From positions 64,024,151-64,088,150 of the forward strand of contig NC_092879.1 in NCBI RefSeq assembly GCF_028372415.1: a stretch of 64,000 nt of DNA, given 5' to 3'. Position numbers and translations under genes: made by a program. The stretch comes from Notamacropus eugenii (lineage: Eukaryota > Chordata > Mammalia > Diprotodontia > Macropodidae). This document shows, one piece after another, positions 1-11,385 of this stretch; within the stretch, counting starts at the first letter, position 1, and every line of letters starts with the position of its first letter. A model generated the notes under the pieces. The model was not told the DNA's origin. It did no database searches and was given only the letters and a program-made list of their open reading frames with translations.

Positions 1-1230
1 TGTTCCATGATTATGGTTTATTAGAATGTCATTTGTGTTACCAAGTAAACTGTTTATAGCATGTTGATAAATAGCACTTATTTGTTGGTTATGAACTGCA
101 AAAAGGAATATGCCTTGGAAAAAATGATAACCACCATAATAAATAGACAATCTAAGGAGTAGGTGGTTATAAAACATTTCTGTTTCATAAATAAAGACAG
201 TTGGACAAAGTATTTCAAAATGAGTAATTAAATTTTCTCTTCTGATATTTTCTATTCTATATGAGATTTTTTTTAAAAAAATATTCAATCATTGCCTAGT
301 CACCTAGTGCAAAGCATTATTGATCACCAATACTGTTAAAGTACAGCTATTACAATATTATTTATTCTAAAGCTACAGAACACAGAAAGTATCATTAATC
401 TTCTGGGTTCAGTTGTCTTCAGGACAGTTCTTTTACTTATATAGGCAAAATGTTTCCAAATATGGTCTTCCAGACATTATACAAATTAAAATAACTATCT
501 GAAACATTACCAAGAAAGAAAACTCTGGTGTATGATCCCATGTGAAGAGTTTGATGGTAATTACTTTTTATTTTACTTTCTCATCAACCCACTTATGACT
601 TTTCATGTGTCAGACTCTGGGTACAGTACACTATAGACCCTACCACATGGCCTCTGTGTACATGTCATATTTCTCAGAATAACTATATACCCTGTGAGGT
701 TAGGAACTGGGTCCAATTCTGCTTCATACTGGTTGCATGACATATGTTCTACAAATATTCCTTGAATGAAAAGAGCTGTGTCAACATGAGACAAAATTTC
801 ACCAAAATAATTCAATGGGAAATAACCTAATTGATTGACAAACGATAGATAAAACTCTTCCTTGTCAGGATTTCTCACTTTTAAACCAAACATCTCTACA
901 CATAGTCCTCCTCTGATGTTTCCTTGACACTCAGTTCACCACAGATTCTAAAAGGTTTTGCAAACAGAGCACAAGATTCAGCAGAGCAGAACAAGCTATG
1001 AATGTTTGGTGCAATGGCAAGGGGGTGGACCATAGGCATGTTGCCTGAGGACTCATCTGTCTAATCTGGAGAAGCTCATTGTTAGGAAGGGTCGACCGTG
1101 GGCAATCATTCGATCTCATCAGTTCTTGAAGACCATCTACCATTGTAAGTCATAGATGGCCTGAAATCTTGAATGAGATTGATAAAGAGAATACCCACAC
1201 CAGGGAAAAGTCAGATCCTCGTGGGACCAC
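1..1230. other. Non-repetitive AT-rich stretch with one weak L2 trace
   Basis: No gene is visible. Around 680-790 there is a faint resemblance to the L2 LINE 3' end (a stretch reading roughly as a last-used-amount phrase followed by an AAATATT..TTGAATGAA tail). A 96-codon frame on the minus strand at 603-893 covers this repeat-like part and resembles no protein family I know. The rest is unassigned. Confidence 0.4.
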
Positions 1231-1234
1231 AGTC

Positions 1235-1735
1235 TACACAATCTATGAAGAATCAGAGAATAGCAGAACTAGAAAGATTCGATCCTCTCATAGTAAAGAG
1301 AAAGAAACTAAGATCCAGCAAGGGTGAATAGCTTGAACACAACCACAAAAGTAATCAATTGCAAAGTCATTAATGAATCTGCCTTGCTTTTTTTTTTAAA
1401 GACCTAACTCAGAAGTCATCTCCTCCATGAAGCTTTCTATCATTTTCCCCAAGTGAAAATGACTTATTTTTCCTCAAATTCTCCAAAGCACTTAATTTTA
1501 TTCCATCTTTTTGAAATTAATTCGCTCAAACTTTAGGAGTTTTTTTGTGCATATCTTAGCATCCTTGTTAGATTGTAAATTCCTTGAGAGCAGGTACTAT
1601 GTTTTACATAATTTTTGTGGGCTCAGCTTCAAGCATAATGCTTAGCATATTAAATATGTACTGAACAAATATTTGCTCAGTTGCCCTTTTCTCCTGACTC
1701 TTAGTCCAAGGCTTCTTCCACTACACTATTATGTT
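1235..1735 (-). repeat. CORE/MIR-like SINE split by an L2 3' end
   Basis: 1235-1375 reads as a minus-strand SINE (agaactagaaag, then aagaaactaagatccag, then a run like the usual gtcacacagctagtaa block). Its end, gactcttagtccaagg..cttccactacactat, resumes only at 1690-1735. The intervening sequence is an L2 3' end on the plus strand, so the L2 piece interrupts the SINE. Boundaries are approximate because both elements are old. Confidence 0.6.
1395..1682 (+). repeat. L2 LINE 3' end
   Basis: The segment carries the typical order of the L2 3' end: a coding remnant like cctccatgaagctttc, then attgtaaattccttgagagc, and an end like cttagcatattaaatatgtactgaacaaat. It is plus-strand and 5' truncated, as LINE insertions usually are. 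It has no coding capacity. Confidence 0.7.
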
Positions 1736-1739
1736 TCAT

Positions 1740-3335
1740 ACTGATTGAACATGAAGACTAATGAATTGTCACAAATGGGTTAATCTGTAATTAATATATG
1801 AATTTACCAAATCTTTTATTTAAAAATCCATTTATACTTTTCAATCTTTCCTTTGGTAGAGAAAGACCTAGATTTTGCACTGACCAGAATAAAGCAGAAT
1901 GCCAATTTTTGATAATTCTTCTGTTTTGTATTTTCTGCAGACAAACATACATGACAGAGGAAGAAATGTGGATGGGAACGGTGGAAGGTACTTTGCCTTC
2001 TGTCTTAGCTTTCATGCTTGCTTAGGTTCATAGCATGCTAATCAAGAAAGGATCATGGGAAAGAGGCAAGCTTTGTGGTCCTAGTCTTCACATAGCTCCT
2101 GTGGGGTTTCTTTGGTAAGGTGACCTGAGATGTGTTTTAGGAGCACAGAATCAACAGAAAGAATTAAGAGGAAGTGACAGGGGATGTCTAACCCTACCAA
2201 TGGACTTTGATTCTACACCAGACACCAAAGCCAAAAAAGAAAGATAATCTTAAATTAAGAGCACTATATCTGGCTTTTGTTCAAGAGTTAGCTAGATGTA
2301 TTACTACATATCCTGTATATCTGTTGGCTATGGCTAAAGAGCTATCAGCATGCTCATACAAGGAGAGGCTTTCTCATCACTGTACTTAGTAAAAAGAGCC
2401 TAACTGATCTCTATGGTCCCATCCAGCAAGTTCTAAATTGATTTAATTTTGCGATCTCTCCCAGGAACACTAACTGAATTCACATCAACATTCCTGGCAG
2501 AATGGCAAGCTGTTCTTTGCTTTGGGTTTGAGCTCCAATTTCTACAGGGAGAGATACATTACAATGATTTACATCCAAAAGTTCAATGGTCCTTTTTCTC
2601 CCTTTCTTCCTCTGTGTCACAGTATATTACCCTATAACATTCTGATACAGATAGGGTACCCCTCTAAGAGAGGTAATACACAGGAAGAATATCCTAACAG
2701 AATGGAGAAGAGGAGGGAGAGTTGGATATCAATGAAGGAAAAGAAGGAGGAAGATCACTCCAAAACTGGCAGTGGGTGAAATGAATATTATTCGAGGGCA
2801 GAAAGTTGCTAGAAACAATATCATTAAAAATATGAATTAGATTAAAAAGCTATCATACTAGGATAATAAGTATATCTTTCTTATGAAGGATATGGATGGG
2901 AAAACATGTTGATCTCAATAAATGGGAGAGTATAAAAGTATGAGCCAATGGAAAGTGGATCCAAAGGGTACTGTACACACACAAGAAGTAGGTGGGAGGA
3001 ATATTACTTGTAGACAGGAAGCAGGAAAGAGTAATTTTGTATTCATCCAAAAAGCAACAGGAAGCTACTAAAGATTTCTAAGTAGGGGAGTTTGATGGGT
3101 ACTCCTTTCAGTTTTCCAGTCATAAAGTAGCTTTGGTTTACCTCATACACATATGAAATACTAGTACCTAAAGTGTTGAATTAAAGACCTAAGCAAATGC
3201 TCACATGTTAAAGGTACATAGGGAGATTGGCTTGGGAGAGGAAACCATTATATCAAAGATAGACTTAACGATATCTTTTTTTTTTCTATCTACTTTATAC
3301 CTTCTGCCCTGGAGGATGGATTTACAGAATACGCA
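1740..3335. other. Unassigned sequence, no gene or clear repeat
   Basis: Short open frames on both strands (up to about 85 codons) have no splice context or recognisable domains. Base composition is ordinary AT-rich mammalian non-coding DNA. I see no dated repeat family here. Confidence 0.4.
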
Positions 3336-3337
3336 TT

Positions 3338-3672
3338 TATATAATACTTCCTATGTGCCAGGCACCATTAAGTACATTTTACAAATATTATCTCATTTTA
3401 CATATATTATTATTCCACAATCCTAAGAGGTAAGAACTATCATTATCCTATTTTACAGTAATGGAAACTGAGGCAGTTTCTTTGCCAAGAGAAGGCCAAA
3501 TGGCATCACAAAGAGTAAAACATGACAAAAATGAATGAACAACAACCAAAACCAAGGCAAATAGAGGCTAAATGACTTATCCAGGGTCCAATAGTTAGGA
3601 AATGTCTGAAGCTTTATTTGAACTCAGATTTTCAAGGTCAGCATTCTAACTACTAGGCCACCAGCTACCTTT
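3338..3672 (-). repeat. CORE-type SINE (MAR1/MIR-like)
   Basis: Read on the plus strand it shows the reversed SINE: tacaaatattatctcatttt, then gaaactgaggca, then atttgaactcagatt and a final ctaggccaccagctacc. That order matches the marsupial CORE-SINE group in minus orientation. A stretch near 3480-3570 (caaagagtaaaacatgac...) looks like the tail block of the RTE-tailed type mixed in, so this may be two adjacent copies. Confidence 0.75.
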
Positions 3673-3674
3673 AC

Positions 3675-4540
3675 AGCTATAAGAGACCTTCTTATGTCAC
3701 CTCAGTGATGGGCACATAGATAGAGTAAGTATGTAACAAAAGTGTATTGCAATATACATGGAGTTGGAAATAGTAAAAATTTCATATTACTGATAAGAGT
3801 GTCAGTTCCAGTTATGGAAGAAGAAGAAAAAAGAAGTCATTCATTCTGGGAATATCAACTGAATCCCTTTATTAACCTTTGCTTATTAACATTTGACCAG
3901 GTCATGAGTAGATTCTCGAACTGGCTTCCATGAAACTTCCTAAATTCCCACCATTTCCAAGACCTGTATACATGTCGTATGATCACTGATCGTGACTGAA
4001 TAGGGATCTGAAAAATGACACTTTTTATTTAATTTGAAGTGTACTTAGAGAAAACAAAGCACTATATGACAGTCTCTTCAAATGTTTGGGAGTTCCTTAA
4101 TTTTTTTTCTTTTATATCTGTAAGAAAAAACTGTCATGAAAGCAAATGTAGTTTTTAAGGGATTTCTATTAAAATATATTAAAATAATTTTACAAGTTCA
4201 TGATAATGAAAATATTGTACTCCCAGGCTAAGAAGTTAACCTAAGAGAATTTCTTAAACAGGAATAATAAAATAGCCACATAAAGTAGCCATTACATCAA
4301 GCTTATTAAAGCGACTTCTAATACCCTAACTAGTGCCCAGAAGTAGAGAGGTAGAGAGCTTTCTGTTAAATTGTGATTTTCTTTGAAGGTTGGGAACTGG
4401 AATTCACAATTAAAGAAGATTGAGAAAGAGAAAATGAGCACTCACGCCCCTGCCATAGGGATTAAAATAGTTTTCTGTCACACAAGATACTCAAAGGGTG
4501 AGAAGACAAGACCAGTATTTAGTCACACAATGTTTAAGCT
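3675..4540. other. Unassigned AT-rich sequence
   Basis: No gene, RNA or clear repeat is recognisable. A 63-codon plus-strand frame at 3742-3933 has no family resemblance. Confidence 0.4.
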
Positions 4541-4544
4541 CGAT

Positions 4545-4690
4545 TCTTCTCCTCTCCCTCTCTTATTTTACAAGGAAGGAAACAGAAGCACAGAGAAGAG
4601 ACACAACTTGTCCAAGGTCACAAAATCAGTGAGTGGCAGAACAGAAAGCAGAGCCCATGACTATTGACCCCCATTCACTAACTCTTTACA
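4545..4690 (-). repeat. MIR-like SINE fragment
   Basis: Contains the reversed MIR core: ttattttacaaggaagg, cacaacttgtccaaggtcac, and gtggcagaacagaaagcagag. The tRNA-like head and the tail are not preserved. Confidence 0.7.
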
Positions 4691-5180
4691 TTAATCACAA
4701 TGAATTCTCAAAGGGGGCGTTTTCTCGATTCTTTGCTTCTCCAACAAGCTTCATCCTGACATGGAGACTTAAACCACTGTAGATAAAGGAGAATGGCACT
4801 GTCTTTTACAAGCCACCTTACCAATAAAGAGAGATAAACATGGGAATGTTTTTTGGCAGGGGCAGAGGAAGAAAATTCCAGTTGATATGTCAATATCATT
4901 TTCAGATTTATGGGAAATTTTGGGAAATAACCAGAAAAATTCTGAATATCTCATAATGAGAAAATCTACATAGCTCAGATAAATACGTTTTGAATAAACA
5001 TATATCTAGAAAGGTTCATAAACAATTACATGTCTCATCTTCATCTTTGTCATTTTTTTGTTCAAAAACTCCTCTGTTGTTTTCCCTGAGAGTATACTGC
5101 AAATACTAAGTTCTTAATAAATAAAACTCGTTGAACAACACAAAATAGAATATTGCCACAAGAGAATCATATGTTAAAAA
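4691..5180. other. Unassigned sequence
   Basis: Nothing recognisable. Two overlapping minus-strand frames of about 60 codons have no domain features. Confidence 0.4.
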
Positions 5181-5182
5181 GG

Positions 5183-5365
5183 AGGGAGGCACTACTTCTG
5201 TTCTACCTTGTCCTGGTCAGGTTACATTTGGAGCACTGTTACCTTCTGGGTCAAACATAATTCCTTTGTGTGGCATTCAAAGCCTTCCACAATCTGCCAC
5301 TAGCTTACCTGTCAAGTCTTACCCCATACTATTCACATCCACATTCTTTACCACTAGAAGGACAA
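5183..5365 (+). repeat. CR1/L3 LINE fragment joined to an L2 fragment
   Basis: 5183-5262 resembles the CR1/L3 3' block (cttgtcctggtcaggttacatttggagcactgt). 5262-5365 resembles L2 (gtggcattcaaagccttccacaatctgcc, then cttacc..tcaagtcttaccccatac). The two unrelated LINE fragments abut, so one probably inserted beside or into the other. Confidence 0.6.
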
Positions 5366-5960
5366 GGTGTCTCAATTGGTACAAAAAAGAAGTATTTTAA
5401 TTTTATTTTTGAACTAAACATTTTCATCCTATCTTTATTTTCTTTTCTTTATGGCGTGCGCACACACACACATGCACACTACATCAATTGACATTGGTTG
5501 TTCCTTTTAGGTATTCTTAAATTACATTTCATCTATTAAATGTGAACTGAACTAAATTCCTTGCCTTGCCTCATACACACCCTTAATATTCGTGCCACAG
5601 AGGGGTCATGAAGAATATGCTTTTGGCTTTCCTTTGGGTTAATATGGGAGAGATAAGTAGCTAAAGGGGAAACCTCTGGGGCAAATCAATCAATCAAAAT
5701 GTTCATAATGGTGTAGAGAAAGCAAGATGAAGTTGGATGTACATCATTTTGGAAGGGCATATTTTAAAGGATTTAGATAAAGGGTAAGTAGGCTCCAAAG
5801 AATCAATATTTTGAAGGACAGTGCCCTGGAGGGATGGGAATAAAATCTAGAGGCCTCAAGAACAAATTCTTCCAATGAGGAGAAAAAATGAGGAGTTACT
5901 TGAAAAGATCAATGTATATGCAGAGGAAACTCATCAACTAATTCTCATTTAAAAATCATA
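5366..5960. other. Unassigned sequence with a short CA run
   Basis: A short (CA)n run lies at about 5459-5475. No gene or other repeat is recognisable. Confidence 0.4.
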
Positions 5961-5964
5961 TAGA

Positions 5965-6217
5965 TTGGGACTTCATTCCTTTTCTTGTATCATTGACCCT
6001 TTTAGCAGCGAAACTTAAGGACCCCTTTTCAGAATCATGTTTTTGAAAGCATAAAATAAAATATTTAGGATTACAAAGAAAATCAGTTATGCTGAAATGC
6101 AATTATAAATATATATACACATATATGTATATATATGTGTGTGTATGCATATGGATATATATATATATATGTATATTAAAAAACAAGTCTTATGGACCCC
6201 AAGTTATGAGCCCCTAG
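5965..6217. mobile_element. hAT-type non-autonomous DNA transposon (MITE)
   Basis: Its ends read roughly as an inverted CAGGGGTTCTTAAC-type pair: ttgggacttcattcc on the left and agttatgagcccctag on the right. Inside are the family phrases aaggaccccttttcagaatcatg and tatggacccc. A copy with the same internal order lies at 7016-7208. A TA-rich microsatellite (6106-6177) has expanded within it. It has no coding capacity. Confidence 0.65.
6106..6177. repeat. TA/TG-rich microsatellite
   Basis: Alternating (TA)n and (TG)n units, partly self-complementary, inside the hAT element at 5965-6217. Confidence 0.9.
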
Positions 6218-6599
6218 ACAGATGATTGAAGCAAGGGCAAATAACTGAGGCTAAAAACCCCAAAGCAGCATGGTCCTGAAAGAACTGGATCAGGAGTGCC
6301 AAAGTCAATAACAAATTGAAACTGGATAGGGCTGATAAAAACAATGACAATATTTTGTTTTGTTTTTAGGTATGTGGTGATAAAAAGAAGGATCAAAGAA
6401 GGTATAGGATTCTGTTGCTTCAAGTAGATGGGGTGATGGTAACAGTCAAAGGCAAAAAGAAATGAACTTGATCCTTATTTTCTTTGGTTTGCTCTTCAAA
6501 AGAGAATGATCTTTGGATAGTAGGTGACAGACATAGAATAAGTCGCAGAGAGTGGGAAGTTATTTCATAAGTAGACATCTCTTGGAATGTCTTCATTGG

Positions 6600-7500
6600 G
6601 TTCAAGTCACCAGGCCCAAATGAACTAGTTCCTGTATGACTGAAAGAATGTCAATATAAAATTGTGAGATGCCATTAATCACCTTTAAAAGATTCCAGAA
6701 GATGGGAGAGGTATTTCACAACTTGAGAATGTTAATTATTCTCAAAATTTTCAAAAACGGGGCAGGGATCTGCTAAGTATAGACCAGTAAGAGTTACCTC
6801 TATCCATGGTCAAATCCTAGGGATGGTGTGTAAAAAGCCATCATGGCTTCACTCAAAACAAATTTTGCCAGGCAAACCTCATTTGATTTTTTGACAGTAT
6901 AACCAGGCCATTAGACCAAGGGAAGGATGTAAACATTGTACGTCATTTTCACAAAATACTTAATAAAGCCTCTCACACTAAGACTGTGGGTAAAGTATAG
7001 AAATATAGGTTAGATCAGGGTTCAGACATTTTTGTATTCTGGTCCCCTTTTGTCAATATGATGAGGTTCATGAACCCTTTCTCAGAATAATGTTTTTAAA
7101 TGTATGATATCAAATACATAGGAATACAAAGGAAAAAGTTGAAATACAATTATCATAACTTAATAATAATAAAAAAAAACCTTACAGGTACCAAGGTAAG
7201 AACTCCTGGTCAAGATGTTAGATGAAATAGGGACTGTTTGAAAGCCTGAACCCAAAAGGTCGTCACTGATAATTCTATACTTGTCTGCATGGAGAAGGGG
7301 CTCTAGGGTAGTGTCCCAGAGATGTCTTTAGAAATGTGCTCCCTAACATTGTTATCAGTGACCTGGATAGAAGCATAGGTGACATGTTCATCAAATTTAT
7401 AGGTGACATAAAACCAGGAAATTAGATGACAGACTTTGGATCCAAAAAGATCTCAGCAGGCTAAATCAATAGGCTAAATGAATGGAATAAGATGCAATGT
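6600..7500 (+). mobile_element. CR1/L3-type LINE fragment (reverse transcriptase region)
   Basis: The nucleotide order follows the CR1/L3 polymerase region: accagtaagagttacctc, then caaattttgccaggcaaacctcattt, then ttcatcaaatttataggtgacataaaacc, which corresponds to the catalytic block F-A-D-D-T of CR1-type reverse transcriptases in decayed form. The frame is badly broken. A hAT element (7016-7208) sits inside. The stretch 6218-6600 may belong to the same LINE but I could not confirm it. Confidence 0.65.
7016..7208. mobile_element. hAT-type MITE nested in a CR1/L3 LINE
   Basis: Starts CAGGGTTCAGACATTTTTG and ends GTAAGAACTCCTG, an imperfect inverted pair. The internal phrase ttctcagaataatgtttttaaatg matches the copy at 5965-6217. 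The 8-bp flanks (GGTTAGAT / GTCAAGAT) match at only 5 of 8 positions, so the target duplication is doubtful. Confidence 0.7.
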
Positions 7501-8215
7501 AACAGAGACAAATATAAATACATACTCTGCTATTGAAGAACCTATAGTTTCATTTAATAGGCATGTCTGGGCAAGGAGAGGGCCTGTTGGGCCTACCCAC
7601 AAAGCTTTGTTGCTAAGGTGATGATAAAAAGAACTCGAGAGTTGTGACTGAAAAGAGAGAGCCTGGGGTGTGACCAAGTGCATACGGAGGCCTTCATTTC
7701 TCTGAACATGAATGGAGGGAGAGGCCAAATGACAAATGACACTGAGCCTGCCTGCATCTCTCCCACTAGTCATTTTCCTGAGATAGAACTTTAACAGTCA
7801 GGCTGGGTAATTACTGTGCATGAGACAGATCTGGGACCAAGTGGGGAATGGATCTGGAGGTGGGCATACAGCTAGAGATAAGACATCGATGGGAAGCTGT
7901 GGCAGTCAGCAAAGCTGGGACAAGAGAGGACAGGCAGTAGCACAGTGGCACCAAACTAGAACCTCCAGACATGCTAGTTCAGGGATAATACGAGTGAGTG
8001 AGCGAGTGGCAAATACCCTTCTCTCCCTGGAGCAGCTGATTGGTGGAGACCTGAAAGAAGATTCTTTCTGTTCCTGTTTCTTGTTTTAATGTTGCACCTG
8101 CTGCTGTTTTTATTTTGGTCTTTTTTTTTTATTTTGCTTGTCGAGGATTACAAAGACAAAAGTGAATTAAGTAATATTGGGATAAAATAGGGGGCATTAG
8201 GAAAACTGCTTTGGC
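7501..8215. other. Unassigned sequence
   Basis: No gene or clear repeat. An 89-codon plus-strand frame (7820-8089) ends in a cysteine- and phenylalanine-rich run and has no recognisable domain or splice context. Confidence 0.4.
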
Positions 8216-8219
8216 AGTT

Positions 8220-8620
8220 ACATGAAGGTGGATTTCAATGGGGATAGGCTTGAGGTGGGTAAAACAAAGAGGCAACTATGGTCACAGTCTTAGTGCGATG
8301 TGATGAGGACCCAAGTAGGATCATGGTCATGACAGTGGAGAGAAAAGGGCATATCTAAGAGATGTTTTGAAAGTAAAAAGGATAAGATTTGGCAGCTGAT
8401 AGATATATGGAGTGAATGAGTGGGAAATCATTGATTTTGTGACTCTGGATGACTGAAAAGATTAGGGTGCCTTTGACTGGAATGAGGAAGTTCAGAAAAC
8501 GAGTGAATTTTGGGCAAAATATGAATTCTGCTTTGGACATGGTGAATTTGAGATGCCTATGGGCAATCTATTATGAAATATCTAAGATGTAGTTTATGAT
8601 ATGAGATTAAAACTCACTTG
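8220..8620 (-). repeat. L2 LINE ORF2 fragment
   Basis: On the plus strand it reads as reversed L2: gataagatttggcagctgatagatatatgg, then attctgctttggacatggtgaatttgagatgcctatgggcaat split over 8521-8565. The last block is the L2 polymerase region encoding N-x-x-K-T-E-x type residues on the minus strand. No intact frame. Confidence 0.7.
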
Positions 8621-9235
8621 ACTTATTCTCACTTTCTTCCCTTCACAATCTTGACCCTGCTGTACATCCTTCCATCCTTAAATTCTCTTCCCTGCCTATT
8701 CTTGTGCTTATCATGAACAGGTAATCCTCAATTCTGGGTGCTCCCTGCTCCCACCACCACCACTATCTGTCTTCTCTGTTCATACTCGGAAACAATCTGG
8801 AGGAAGTCACATGATCATGTCTATTGGGACAAATTGAAATTCATGCTGTGTCACTTCAACTAGCCCCTTATGGATGCATGGCAATTCTGTTGTTACTGAA
8901 CTAGAGTCAAGTCGATAAGACAAATGATTTGTTGACTTCTTTGCTTATAAGTGAATTTCACACTAAACTGTGTGGTCAATTCAGCCAGTGGTTCAATCAG
9001 TTTTAGGTATAGACACAATCTCAGTTACCTTCCCCTAGGCACCAACTTAGAAAATAAAAGACATAGAAAAGGAAGGTAAACAAGCCCTTTGGGGACACTG
9101 TTGTCCAAAAATGAAAAGACTCCCAAATTTTTGAGAGGTAAAGAACTCAAATGTTCCTAAGAGAATGAGAATGGTTGTCGGGCTGGTCCCCCAGACTTTC
9201 TCAATGGGGCTTACTTGATTCTTGTGCCACTAAAG
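8621..9235. other. Unassigned sequence
   Basis: 8640-8780 is pyrimidine-rich and could be further L2 remnant. The rest, 8860-9235, is unassigned and without repeat signature. Confidence 0.35.
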
Positions 9236-9239
9236 GTAG

Positions 9240-9502
9240 TTTGAGAAGCATTGTTGATTAGCAGAAAGAATACTGAACTTGGAATAAGCAGATCTGGATT
9301 AGAAGTGAAGCCCTGGTACTTCCTAGGTATGTGACTATGGAGAACCTACTTAGTCTTTTTAAGTCCCTGTTTTCTTATCTGTAAAATGGGGATAAAATGG
9401 ATTGTACCACCTGCCTCACAGGGTTGTTACAAGGAACGTGCTCAGCAAAACTTAAGGCCTTATGCAAGCATGAATTGTAATTATTAAAGATAATTGCCAT
9501 GT
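9240..9502 (+). repeat. MIR-like SINE
   Basis: Plus-strand order: gcagaaagaatactgaacttgg, then gtatgtgactatgg, then cttatctgtaaaatggggataa, then cctcacagggttgttacaagg, then a tail like caagcatgaattgtaattatta. This is nearly full length for a MIR/CORE SINE. Confidence 0.8.
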
Positions 9503-9704
9503 GGGTGACAGTATTCTAGACAGGCTTAAATAGTATAGGGCAGTCACAGTTCTCAATGAACTCATGTTCTGAAATGCAGGTATGCTTCATGTATAATCAT
9601 GTGAATTTTATCATTTTATATCATGTCATGTATAACCATATATATTTCTAGGTGTTTGCATAATATTCACTCCATGGAAATGAACTATTATGATGCAAAG
9701 ACTC

Positions 9705-10215
9705 AAAATTGAGTCCAGATCCTGGCTTTGCAATCTACTGTCTGTGTGGCTTCAGGCTTGTCCTTTTCTCTTCTAGAGTCTCAATTTCCTTCTCTGCACA
9801 CTGAGAGCATTTGGTTATAGCAAGGATGGGGAACTTGCAGCCTCAAGGCCACATGTGGCCTTCTAAGTCCTTGGGTGTGGCCTTTTGATGGAGTCCAAGT
9901 TTTACCAACAGATCTTTTAATTAAGGGGATTTGTTCTAAGAAGTTTATATTCAGTCAGAGGGCTACACTTGAGGACCTAGAGAGTCATATGCCTCTAGGC
10001 TGCTGGCTCCTTACCCCTAGGTTAGAGGGTAATGGAAAGAGCACTGGCTCTGAGGTCAGAGCAACTGGGTTCAAATCCCAGTTTTGATATTACCCAAGTG
10101 ACCTCAGATAGGTTACTTCAACTATTTTGGCTTATTTCCTTATCTGTAAAATGAAGGGAGTAACCTAGATGGCTTCTGAGCTCTCTTTCAGCTCCAGATA
10201 CCTGATCCTATAACT
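9705..10215 (+). repeat. Two SINE pieces flanking a hAT MITE
   Basis: 9705-9812 is a MIR-like fragment (tcctggctttgcaatctac, tctcaatttccttctctg). 10028-10215 is a second plus-strand SINE: gagcactggctctgaggtcag, gggttcaaatcccag, cttatctgtaaaatgaagg, and an end like ctctctttcagctccagatacctgatcct. The hAT element at 9821-10019 separates them. Confidence 0.7.
9821..10019. mobile_element. hAT-type MITE with 8-bp target duplication
   Basis: Terminal inverted repeats are long: the left end CAAGGATGGGGAACTTGCAG pairs with the right end ggctgctggctccttacccc..ta. Inside, caaggccacatgtggcc and a gtccttgggtgtggcc block recur near both ends. Flanks GGTTATAG (9813-9820) and GGTTAGAG (10020-10027) match at 7 of 8 positions, as hAT insertion predicts. 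A shorter relative is at 56516-56654. Non-coding. Confidence 0.8.
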
Positions 10216-10229
10216 AAATAACCTTTATG

Positions 10230-10625
10230 AACCTTTCCATATTACACAAATCTCTTTCTTTCCCCAAGTCTTTAGTTTCCTCATCTGTAAAACAGAGGCA
10301 GAGTTCAGTGGAAAATAAATAGTCTCTAAGGTCCCAACCAGCTTTAAACATTCTATAACTTCTTTGACATCACATGGAATTTTAAAAAATTACTCTGTAG
10401 CTACAAATGTGAAAGGAATATTGAAAGCGTCTTCTAGTTCTAAAGCTTAGAGTTCCATTGGGGATTGGAAAGGGTATCCACATCCAGGTGTGATTTCTTT
10501 CAGGTAATAAGTTTCCTGAAAGGATAAGTGAGTTGTTCCAGAGCACATAGTTGATATTACTTAGAGATAGTACTGGAACCCAATTCTTCCTGACTTCCAA
10601 ACCATCCCTCTAACCATTGCTCCAT
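10230..10625. repeat. SINE tail (plus) followed by a SINE fragment (minus)
   Basis: 10230-10365 is a plus-strand SINE 3' half (agtttcctcatctgtaaaac, ctaaggtcccaaccagctt). 10400-10625 is minus-strand (gataagtgagttgttccag, tactggaacccaattcttcctgac, ccatccctctaaccattgc). The two face each other and could form an inverted pair in RNA. Confidence 0.65.
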
Positions 10626-11105
10626 GTTGCCTTTCAGAATTTCAAGATCTGATTATAAAAGGAGAGGAACAAGCATTGCTCAGTTGAACATTCTTTCTGC
10701 CCAGTCCTATCACCATGTAGATTTTTCAACCCTAACCCCCAAAATGAGAAATACATTTTACGTATTGGAGTTATTTGTGCATCGGTCTTATTCCACTATG
10801 AAAATGCAAGCCCCAGAGGTCAGGGTGTTTGTTGCATTTCTCTCCTCTAGTGGGATATATATATAGTCTTCCTGTAGTAGATAATTGGGAATTATTTGTG
10901 GAACTGAATGGAGAAAATGGTGCTAGTCACAGAATGGTCAAATCCTCCAAAAAATTCGTAGGCATATGCTCCTGTGATGCAGATGGAAATAGATCCATCC
11001 CTAACTAATTGGAGCTATTCTGATATTTGCTACAAGTTGTCCACTCTGGAAACGTTCCTCTTTTTCTTTCAACATTTAGAGTACATCAGTAGAAGTTATG
11101 AACTG
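10626..11105. other. Unassigned sequence
   Basis: An 80-codon plus-strand frame at 10624-10866 has no recognisable domain. 10775-10840 has a weak L2-3'-end flavour (aaatgcaagccccagaggtcaggg). Nothing else is assignable. Confidence 0.35.
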
Positions 11106-11107
11106 TC

Positions 11108-11385
11108 TGCAGCTAGGTGAAATAGTGATTAAGAGTGCTGGGCTTGGAGTCAGGGAGATCCGATTTCGAATCTTACCTCAAACACTCACTAGTGGTATGA
11201 CTCTGGGTAAGTCACTCAACCTGATTCTGGCTCAGTTTCCCCACCTGTAAAATGGAGATAATATTATCTACTTTACTAAGTTGTTATAAAGGTCAAATGA
11301 AACGACATATTTAAAGTGCACTGCAAACCTTAAAATGTTTTATAAGTGCTAGCTACTACCGTAACCATTATGTAAGATTCATGCC
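11108..11385 (+). repeat. CORE SINE (MAR1/THER-like), nearly full length
   Basis: Head ctgcagctaggtgaaatag, then gggcttggagtcagggagatc, cgaatcttacctcaaacac, tctgggtaagtcactcaacc, tcagtttccccacctgtaaa, and tail aaagtgcactgcaaaccttaa with gctagctacta. The complete head-to-tail order is kept. Confidence 0.85.
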
